Shown here: positions 58,195 through 64,000 of the stretch, one piece after another
Numbering within the stretch: the stretch's first letter is position 1
Layout: each line of letters starts with the position of its first letter
Assembly (NCBI RefSeq): GCF_000725805.1
Contig: NZ_JOFT01000017.1
Span: 1-64,000, forward strand
Origin: Streptomyces xanthophaeus
Lineage (GTDB): Bacteria; Actinomycetota; Actinomycetes; Streptomycetales; Streptomycetaceae
Reading direction: 5' to 3'
DNA length: 64,000 nt
Position numbers and translations under genes: made by a program
The notes under the pieces: generated by a model
Database searches by the model: none
What the model was told of the DNA's origin: nothing
The model's input: only the letters and a program-made list of their open reading frames with translations

Positions 58195-60087
58195 TCACAC
58201 ATTCACCGGAGCCAGCTGGGATCCCGGTTCCGTGCCCTGCACCGGTTCCGGCCGGGCGGCGCTCTCCGCGGGAAGTGCGGCGTCCCGGTCGCGGCGTACG
58301 AGGGCCGCGTACCGGCCGTCCGCCTTCAGCAGTTCCTCGTGCGTGCCGCGCTCGGCTATCCGTCCCGCGTCGAGGACCACGATCTGGTCGGCGTCCCGGA
58401 CGGTGGAGAGGCGGTGCGCGATGGTGATGGTGGTGCGCCCCGCGGACAGGTTGTCGATGGCCTGCTGGACGGCGTGCTCGGTGCGGGTGTCCAGGGCACT
58501 GGTGGCCTCGTCCAGGATCAGGACCGGCGGGTCGCGCAGGATCGTGCGGGCGATCGCGAGCCGCTGCTTCTCCCCGCCGGAGAACCGGTAGCCGCGTTCG
58601 CCCACGAGGGTGTCGTAGCCCTCGGGGAGGGAGGCGATGTGGTCGTGGATCTGGGCCGCACGGGCCGCCTCGGCTATCTCGGCGTCGGTGGCGTCGGGCT
58701 TGGCGAAGCGCAAGTTGTCCGCGACCGAGGCGTGGAAGAGGTAGGTCTCCTGGGAGACCACGCCGATGGACCGGGCCAGGGAGTCGAAGTCGAGGTCGCG
58801 CACGTCCACCCCGTCGAGGGCGACCCGGCCGCCGGTCACGTCGTAGAGCCGGGGCACCAGGTAGCTGAGGGTGCTCTTGCCCGAGCCGGTCGGACCGACC
58901 ACGGCGAGGGAGCCCCCGGCCGGGACCGTGATGTCGATCCCCTTCAGGGTCGGCCCGTTCTTGGCCTCGTAGGCGAAGTCCACGCCCTCCAGCCGGACCT
59001 CCCCCTTGGCCCGGTCCAGGCGCACCGCGTCCTCGCGCTCGGTGATGTCCACCGGCAGGTCGAGGTACTCGAAGATGCGGGCGAACAGGGCGAGCGAGGT
59101 CTGGATCTGCACGCCGGTCGACAGCAGGCTCACGGCGGGCCGGAAGAGGCCCTGCTGGAGGGTGACGAAGGCGACGAGGGTGCCGACGGAGAGGGAGGGG
59201 GCACCGGACTGGAGCGCCAGGCCGGCGGCCCAGTAGATCATCGCGGGCATGGCGGCCATCACGATGCCGATGGTCGACATCCGCCAGCGCCCGGCCATGC
59301 TGGAGCGCACTTCGAGGCCGACGAGCTTCTCGGACTCCTCGGAGAAGGCGGAGGTGAGCGAGTCGGAGCGGCCCATGGTGCGGCCCAGCAGGATGCCGCT
59401 CACCGACAGGGACTCGGTGACCGTGGCGGCCATGGCGGCCATCTGCTTCTGGCGCTGGAAGGTGATCTTCTTGCGCTCGTGGCCGACCCGGCGGCTGATC
59501 CACACGAAGACGGGGAGCAGGAGCAGGGAGACGAGGGTGAGCCGCCAGTCGAGCGCGAGCATGGCGACGACGGAGGCGATGACGGCCGTGAGGTTGGAGA
59601 CCAGCGAGGTCGCGGTCGAGGTGACGGTGGCCTGCATGCCGCCGATGTCGTTGGCGATGCGGGACTGCACCTCGCCCGTGCGCGTGCGCGTGAAGAAGGC
59701 CAGCGGCATCCGCTGGAGCTGCGCGTAGACGGCGGTGCGCAGGTCGTGCATGACGCGCTGGCCGACGGTCGTCGAGATGAACGTCTGGAGCACGCCGAAG
59801 ACGCTGGTGACGACGGCCGTGAGGATCATGCCGAGCGCGAGCAGGCTGAGCAGTCCGGTACGGCCCTGCGGGATCGCGACGTCGAGTATCTCCTTGAGCA
59901 GGAACGGCGAGGCGACGCCGACCAGCGAAGAGGCGCCGACCAGCAGGCCGACGACGGCGAGCCGCCCGCGGTAGGGCCGGAAGAGGCCCACGATGCGGCG
60001 CAGCTCGCGCGGACGCTCCGCCGGACCCGGGCGGGAGGGGTCGAGTGATTCTTTCGATGGGATCCACTTCGGTTCTTCGGGGCGCAT
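58195..60087 (-). CDS. ABC exporter (fused permease-ATPase)
   Basis: A 630-residue half-transporter: six membrane helices (about residues 40-310) and a C-terminal ATPase with Walker A VVGPTGSGKSTLSYLV, signature YRFSGGEKQRLAIARTILR, Walker B VLILDEATSALDTRTE and switch His ITIAHRLSTVRDADQ. It belongs to the MsbA/LmrA-like multidrug exporters and should act as a homodimer. ATG 60087 is preferred for AAGGAGG nearby; an upstream ATG (60126) lies within the operator-like region. It is divergent from a MarR repressor, its likely controller. Confidence 0.93.
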   Translation of the reverse strand: MRPEEPKWIPSKESLDPSRPGPAERPRELRRIVGLFRPYRGRLAVVGLLVGASSLVGVASPFLLKEILDVAIPQGRTGLLSLLALGMILTAVVTSVFGVLQTFISTTVGQRVMHDLRTAVYAQLQRMPLAFFTRTRTGEVQSRIANDIGGMQATVTSTATSLVSNLTAVIASVVAMLALDWRLTLVSLLLLPVFVWISRRVGHERKKITFQRQKQMAAMAATVTESLSVSGILLGRTMGRSDSLTSAFSEESEKLVGLEVRSSMAGRWRMSTIGIVMAAMPAMIYWAAGLALQSGAPSLSVGTLVAFVTLQQGLFRPAVSLLSTGVQIQTSLALFARIFEYLDLPVDITEREDAVRLDRAKGEVRLEGVDFAYEAKNGPTLKGIDITVPAGGSLAVVGPTGSGKSTLSYLVPRLYDVTGGRVALDGVDVRDLDFDSLARSIGVVSQETYLFHASVADNLRFAKPDATDAEIAEAARAAQIHDHIASLPEGYDTLVGERGYRFSGGEKQRLAIARTILRDPPVLILDEATSALDTRTEHAVQQAIDNLSAGRTTITIAHRLSTVRDADQIVVLDAGRIAERGTHEELLKADGRYAALVRRDRDAALPAESAARPEPVQGTEPGSQLAPVNV

Positions 60088-60111
60088 GGGCCTCCTTCTG
60101 ACGAGACTCGC

Positions 60112-60146
60112 ATGAGCATAGCTCATTGTTACCTATACTCACAATG
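60112..60146. promoter_or_regulatory. Overlapping dyads in the ABC exporter/MarR divergent promoter
   Basis: ATGAGC-ATA-GCTCAT (60112-60126) is a perfect inverted repeat. CATTGT (60124-60129) and ACAATG (60141-60146) form a second one around TATACT (60134-60139), a good -10 for marR. MarR binding here would repress both directions. Confidence 0.6.
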
Positions 60147-60173
60147 AATCTGGTCCTGATACTGTTTCCCAGT

Positions 60174-60635
60174 ATGAGGACCTCTTCCGAGACCGACACC
60201 ACAGACGGCGTTCTCGCGGAGCAGCTGCTGCGCCTGACCCGGCGGCTCCACCGCATCCAGAAACGCCATCTGGAGCCGCTCGGCATCACTCCGGCCCAGT
60301 CCCGGCTGCTGCGCCTGGTCTCGCACTACGACCGGGAAGAGTCCCCCCGAATGGCGGATCTCGCCGCCCGCCTGGAGGTCGTGCCGCGCGCCGTCACCAC
60401 CCTCGTGGACGGCCTGGAGGCCGCCGACTGCGTGCGGCGCGTGCCCGACCCCGCGAACCGGCGCGTCATAAGGATCGAACTCACCGACACCGGCCGCGCC
60501 ACGCTGCGCCGCCTGCGCAACGCGCGAACCGACGCGGCGGAGGAGATCCTGGCTCCATTGACCGCCGACCAGCGCGAGGTGCTCGGCGGCCTGCTGAACG
60601 CTCTGGCGGACGCTCCCCCGGAGCGCCACTGCTGA
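60174..60635 (+). CDS. MarR-family transcriptional regulator
   Basis: A 153-residue MarR protein. The winged helix-turn-helix is LGITPAQSRLLRLVSHYDRE followed by ADLAARLEVVPRAVTTLVDGLEAADCVRR and the wing DPANRRVIRIELTDTG. The N- and C-terminal helices form the dimer interface. It is divergent from the ABC exporter, with dyads between, so it most likely represses exporter expression until a drug binds. ATG 60174 gives the usual length; ATG 60144 is an alternative. Confidence 0.9.
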   Translation: MRTSSETDTTDGVLAEQLLRLTRRLHRIQKRHLEPLGITPAQSRLLRLVSHYDREESPRMADLAARLEVVPRAVTTLVDGLEAADCVRRVPDPANRRVIRIELTDTGRATLRRLRNARTDAAEEILAPLTADQREVLGGLLNALADAPPERHC

Positions 60636-60661
60636 GAAGCCGAGAAGGCGAGGGGCCGCAC

Positions 60662-63598
60662 ATGCCGCTGCTGGAACCGGACCCCGGTGCCCTGCGCCCG
60701 CGCGGCGTCGGCGGCCCCGCCCCCGACCGGGTGCCCGGGCACCGGTCGGCCGGCACGCCCGAGCCGCTGCGCACCGAGCTGTGCGAGCTGCTGGGCCCCG
60801 AGAAGGTGCTGTGGAAGGTGTCGGACCTCGTCCGCTACGCGTCCGACGCCTCGCCCTACCGGTTCGTCCCGCAGGTCGTGGTGATCGCCGAGGACATCGA
60901 CGACGTCTCCGCGGTGCTCTCGTACGCCCACGGCAGACAGCGCGACGTCGTCTTCCGCGCCGCCGGGACCTCCCTCAACGGGCAGGCCCAGGGCGAGGAC
61001 ATCCTCGTCGACGTACGCCGCCACTGGGCCGGGATCGAGGTGCTCGACGACGGGCACCTCGCCCGCATCCGCCCCGGCACCACGGTCCTGCGGGCCAATG
61101 CCGCTCTCGCCCGGCACGGCCGGATCCTCGGCCCCGACCCGGCCAGCGCCATCGCCTGCACCCTCGGCGGGGTCGTCGCGAACAACGCCTCCGGGATGAC
61201 GGCGGGGACCACGAGGAACTCGTACCGCACGCTCTCCTCCCTCACCTTCGTCCTGCCCGGCGGCACCGTCGTGGACACGGCCGACCCGATGGCCGACGAG
61301 GAGCTCGCGCGGGCCGAACCGGCGCTGTGCCACGGGCTGATGGAGATCAAGCGGGAGATCGAGGCCGATCCGGCCCTCGTCGCCCGCATCCGCGCCAAGT
61401 ACGAGATCAAGAACACCACCGGCTACCGGCTCGACGCCTACCTCGACGGCAACACCCCCGTCGAGATCCTGCGCGGTCTGATGGTCGGGTCGGAGGGCAC
61501 CCTCGGTTTCATCGCCGAGGTCGTCTTCGACACCCTGCCGCTGGACCGCGAACTCACCAGCGGCCTGCTGTTCTTCCCGTCGCTGACCGCCGCGGCGGCG
61601 GCCGTCCCCCGCTTCAACGAGGCGGGCGCCCTCGCCGTCGAGCTGATGGACGGCAACACCCTGCGCGCCTCGGTCAGCGTGGCGGGCGTCCCCGCCGACT
61701 GGGCGGACCTGCCCCGGGAAACGGCCGCGCTCCTGGTGGAGTTCCGCGCTCCGGACGAGACCGGCCGGGCGGCGTACGAGCGCCGGGCGGCCGAGGCCCT
61801 CGCCGGGCTGGACCTGGTCGCGCCGGTGGCCTCCGTCACCAACAGCTTCACCCGGGACCCGGGGACCATCTCCGGCTACTGGAAGGCCCGCAAGGCCTTC
61901 GTCACGGCGGTCGGCGGGGCCCGCGCCCCGGGCACCACCCTGATCACCGAGGACTTCGCGGTGCCGCCGTCCCGGCTCGCCGAGGCCTGCGAGGCCCTCC
62001 TGGAACTCCAGGCGCGGCACGGATTCGACGCCGCCGTCGCCGGTCACGCGGCCCACGGCAACCTGCACTTCCTGCTCGCCTTCGACGCCGCGGAACCCGC
62101 CGACGTCGAGCGGTACGCGGCGTTCATGGACGCGTTCTGCCGGCTCACCGTGGAGCGGTTCGACGGATCCCTGAAGGCCGAGCACTCCACCGGCCGCAAC
62201 ATGGCCCCCTATCTGGAACTGGAGTGGGGCCCCGCGGCCACCGAGCTGATGTGGCGCACGAAGCGCACCGTCGACCCGGACGGGGTGCTCGCCGCACGGG
62301 TCCTCCTCGACCGGGACCCGCGGGCCCACCTGCGCGGCCTGAAGACCATCCCGCGCGTGGAGGCCGTGGCCGACCCGTGCATCGAATGCGGGTTCTGCGA
62401 GCCCACCTGCCCCAGCGAGGACCTGACGACCACCCCCCGCCAACGGATCGTGCTGCGCCGCGAGATGATGCGTCAGCAGCCCGGCTCGCCGGTGCTCGGC
62501 GAACTCCTCGACGCCTACGGCTACGACGCCGTCGACACCTGCGCGGGCGACTCCACCTGCAAGCTCGCCTGCCCCGTCGGCATCGACACCGGCGCCCTGA
62601 TGAAGGACTTCCGCCACCGGCGGCACGGGCCGCGCGAGGAACGGGCCGCCGCGCTCGCCGCGCAGCGGTTCGGGACCGTCGAGGCCGCCGCCCGGCTGGC
62701 GGTGTCCGCGGCCGCGAAACTGACCGGCCTGGTCGGGGACCGGCCGCTGGCGGCGCTCACCGGCGCCGCGCGCAAGGCCGTGCGGCCCGACCTGGTGCCG
62801 CGGTGGCTGCCGCAGATGCCGGGCGCCGCCGCGCGCAGACTGCCGGCCACCGAACGGGTGGGCGCCGCGGCCGTCTACTACCCGGCCTGCGTCAACCGCA
62901 TCTTCGGCGGCCCCCGCGACCGGCCCGGCCCCTCCCTGCCGGAAGCCGTGGTCGCCGTGTCGCAGCGGGCCGGCCTCCCCGTGTGGATCCCCCACGACGT
63001 GACCGGCACCTGCTGCGCGACGATCTGGCACTCCAAGGGCTACGACGCGGGCAACCGCCTGATGGCGAACCGGATCGTCGAGGCCGCCTGGGGCTGGACG
63101 GCGGGCGGACGGCTGCCCCTCGTGGTCGACGCCTCCTCCTGCACCCTGGGCATCGCGCACGAGGTGGTCCCGTACCTGACCGAGGACAACCGGGCCCTGC
63201 ACGCGGAGCTGCGGATCGTCGACTCGGTCGTGTGGGCGGCGCAGGACCTGCTGCCGCACCTGGAGATCCGCCGCACGGTGGCTTCGGCGGTGCTGCACCC
63301 CACCTGTTCCATGCAGCACCTGGGCGACGAGGCACAGCTGCGCACGGTGGCCGGGGCCTGCGCCCGCGAGGTGGTGGTCCCGGCCGAAGCGGGCTGCTGC
63401 GCCTTCGCGGGTGACCGCGGCATGCTGCATCCGGAGCTGACGGCCTCGGCCACGGCCCGCGAGGCCGGGGAGGTGACGGCGCGGGCCTTCGACGCGTACC
63501 TGTCGGCGAACCGGATGTGCGAGGTGGGCATGGAGCGGGCCACGGGCCGGAGCTACTGCTCCGCCCTGCTCGAACTGGAGCGCGCCACCCGTCCCTGA
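60662..63598 (+). CDS. FAD/Fe-S D-lactate dehydrogenase-like oxidoreductase
   Basis: A 978-residue fusion enzyme. The FAD-binding type 4 domain comes first (VVFRAAGTSLNGQAQGEDIL, ACTLGGVVANNASGMTAGT), then the FAD-oxidase C-terminal domain, then two 4Fe-4S sites (CIECGFCEPTCPS and CAGDSTCKLACPVG) and a CCG-type domain (VTGTCCATIWHSKGY, HPTCSMQHLGDE, EAGCCAFAGDRG). This order is typical of the large D-lactate or 2-hydroxyacid dehydrogenases (Dld-II type) that pass electrons to the respiratory chain. The substrate is inferred from the family only. It follows marR by 26 bp and may be cotranscribed with it. Confidence 0.92.
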   Translation: MPLLEPDPGALRPRGVGGPAPDRVPGHRSAGTPEPLRTELCELLGPEKVLWKVSDLVRYASDASPYRFVPQVVVIAEDIDDVSAVLSYAHGRQRDVVFRAAGTSLNGQAQGEDILVDVRRHWAGIEVLDDGHLARIRPGTTVLRANAALARHGRILGPDPASAIACTLGGVVANNASGMTAGTTRNSYRTLSSLTFVLPGGTVVDTADPMADEELARAEPALCHGLMEIKREIEADPALVARIRAKYEIKNTTGYRLDAYLDGNTPVEILRGLMVGSEGTLGFIAEVVFDTLPLDRELTSGLLFFPSLTAAAAAVPRFNEAGALAVELMDGNTLRASVSVAGVPADWADLPRETAALLVEFRAPDETGRAAYERRAAEALAGLDLVAPVASVTNSFTRDPGTISGYWKARKAFVTAVGGARAPGTTLITEDFAVPPSRLAEACEALLELQARHGFDAAVAGHAAHGNLHFLLAFDAAEPADVERYAAFMDAFCRLTVERFDGSLKAEHSTGRNMAPYLELEWGPAATELMWRTKRTVDPDGVLAARVLLDRDPRAHLRGLKTIPRVEAVADPCIECGFCEPTCPSEDLTTTPRQRIVLRREMMRQQPGSPVLGELLDAYGYDAVDTCAGDSTCKLACPVGIDTGALMKDFRHRRHGPREERAAALAAQRFGTVEAAARLAVSAAAKLTGLVGDRPLAALTGAARKAVRPDLVPRWLPQMPGAAARRLPATERVGAAAVYYPACVNRIFGGPRDRPGPSLPEAVVAVSQRAGLPVWIPHDVTGTCCATIWHSKGYDAGNRLMANRIVEAAWGWTAGGRLPLVVDASSCTLGIAHEVVPYLTEDNRALHAELRIVDSVVWAAQDLLPHLEIRRTVASAVLHPTCSMQHLGDEAQLRTVAGACAREVVVPAEAGCCAFAGDRGMLHPELTASATAREAGEVTARAFDAYLSANRMCEVGMERATGRSYCSALLELERATRP

Positions 63599-63746
63599 GC
63601 CCCGGCCCCGACCTGCTGCGACGTCGTCCGGCACGACCGAAAACCCCTTGGCGAAAGCCCCTGGCCAGCGGAAAATCGTTTGCCGCGGCCAGGTCCGGAA
63701 GACGAACCTTGCACTGTTTGAGCCACCCGACCAGTCATGAGGCGTC

Positions 63747-64000
63747 ATGCAGATCAGCGATCTTCCGTATCCGGATCCCGGGGTGCCCGACGCCCGTTCA
63801 GGTCCGCGTCTCCTGGCCTGGCTGGGCCGGGGGCAGATCGGCGGTCAGCTCAAGAGCCTGGCCTGGGGCATGCTGCACTTCTCCGGGGTCGTCGGACTTC
63901 CGTACGCGATCGGGCTGGGCGTCGAGGCGGTCGTCGACCGCGACTCCGACCGCCTGCTGCTCGTCGGCGGGCTGCTCGTGCTGCTCGGCATCGCCATCGC
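63747..64000 (+). CDS. ABC transporter membrane domain (start only, runs off the window)
   Basis: The first 84 or so codons of a gene that continues beyond the window. The translation starts MQISDLPYPDPGVPDARSGP and contains hydrophobic helices (SLAWGMLHFSGVVGLPYAIG, then LLLVGGLLVLLGIAIA), as in the N-terminus of fused ABC exporters in Streptomyces. The ATP-binding part is not visible. GAGG lies upstream of ATG 63747. The gap before it (63599-63746) shows no clear feature. Confidence 0.65.
   Translation, partial: MQISDLPYPDPGVPDARSGPRLLAWLGRGQIGGQLKSLAWGMLHFSGVVGLPYAIGLGVEAVVDRDSDRLLLVGGLLVLLGIAI

Noticed and set aside
60326..63748. A 1140-codon open frame on the minus strand opposite the FAD/Fe-S dehydrogenase
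   Set aside because: It is an antisense shadow in very GC-rich DNA: composition is Arg/Gly/His repeats with no domain, while the plus strand carries a fully motif-supported enzyme.
1..64000. tRNA, rRNA, insertion sequences, integrases or att sites
   Set aside because: I scanned intergenic regions and saw no cloverleaf-like T-loop motif, no transposase or integrase protein, and no flanking target duplications.

Overview
The window is a very GC-rich, gene-dense actinobacterial chromosome segment, almost certainly from a Streptomyces. Support for this: strong third-position GC bias; frequent GTG and TTG starts; many GTGA, ATGA and TGATG start/stop overlaps; families typical of the genus (DUF4360, DUF5134, DUF6421, DUF6986, the LVIVD/DUF305 pair, the short HIDLLRVAS leader peptide); and a gene order (etfA/etfB, flavin reductase, thioredoxin, acyltransferase ... 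ung, CbiX-like) that I remember from streptomycete core chromosomes. I see no rRNA, tRNA, transposase, integrase, phage gene or CRISPR array. It looks like a resident chromosomal region holding many small accessory modules.

Layout. 0.1-3.2 kb: a P-loop/NUDIX fusion protein, a LacI regulator and a secreted DUF4360 protein. 3.2-8.9 kb: an aldolase-like DUF6986 protein, electron transfer flavoprotein (etfA, etfB), a flavin reductase, a thioredoxin and a PlsC-like acyltransferase. 8.9-12.8 kb: a secreted alginate-lyase-family protein with a LacI-type operator, a CGNR protein divergent from an MFS exporter, and a transglutaminase-like protein. 12.8-16.1 kb: an operon of DUF6421, a short-chain dehydrogenase and threonine aldolase. 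16.1-19.5 kb: a PadR regulator divergent from a luciferase-like oxidoreductase and an esterase, whose coupled junction is filled with in-frame minisatellites. 19.7-24.2 kb: GDPD-like, GNAT, DUF5134, M56 peptidase, PAP2 phosphatase and TetR genes. 24.2-31 kb: LVIVD, DUF305, FprA-type ferredoxin reductase, ArsR, an Old Yellow Enzyme and a wax ester synthase/DGAT.

31-41.1 kb: a BNR-repeat protein, ung, a degenerate CbiX-like protein and a lactonase-fold protein; then nitric oxide synthase, a streptothricin-acetyltransferase-like protein, a HelD/HelR RNA-polymerase-associated helicase-like protein and a FUSC membrane protein. The middle three form a stress/antibiotic-tolerance neighbourhood. 41.3-44.8 kb: universal stress protein with an APC permease, a histidine phosphatase and a lipoprotein. 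45-49.5 kb: a light-response module consisting of a LitS-like ECF sigma factor, a LitR/CarH-type B12-binding MerR regulator, a photolyase and an SDR-DUF2867 protein, without carotenoid genes. 49.7-51.8 kb: Lrp/AsnC, HAD phosphatase, a small exported protein and a Cys-rich protein. 51.9-56.1 kb: a cysteine leader peptide followed by ssuC-ssuB-ssuA-ssuD for organosulfonate sulfur. 56.1-64 kb: a flavin monooxygenase-like protein, an MltG-like protein, an ABC exporter divergent from MarR, a large FAD/Fe-S D-lactate-dehydrogenase-like protein and the first part of another ABC exporter.

The most interesting items are the minisatellite-built protein tails at 17.1-17.7 kb, the carotenoid-free light-response cluster, the probably leaderless cysteine leader peptide ahead of the ssu operon, the nos / acetyltransferase / helR group, and several divergent promoters carrying clear dyads that point to local autoregulation.
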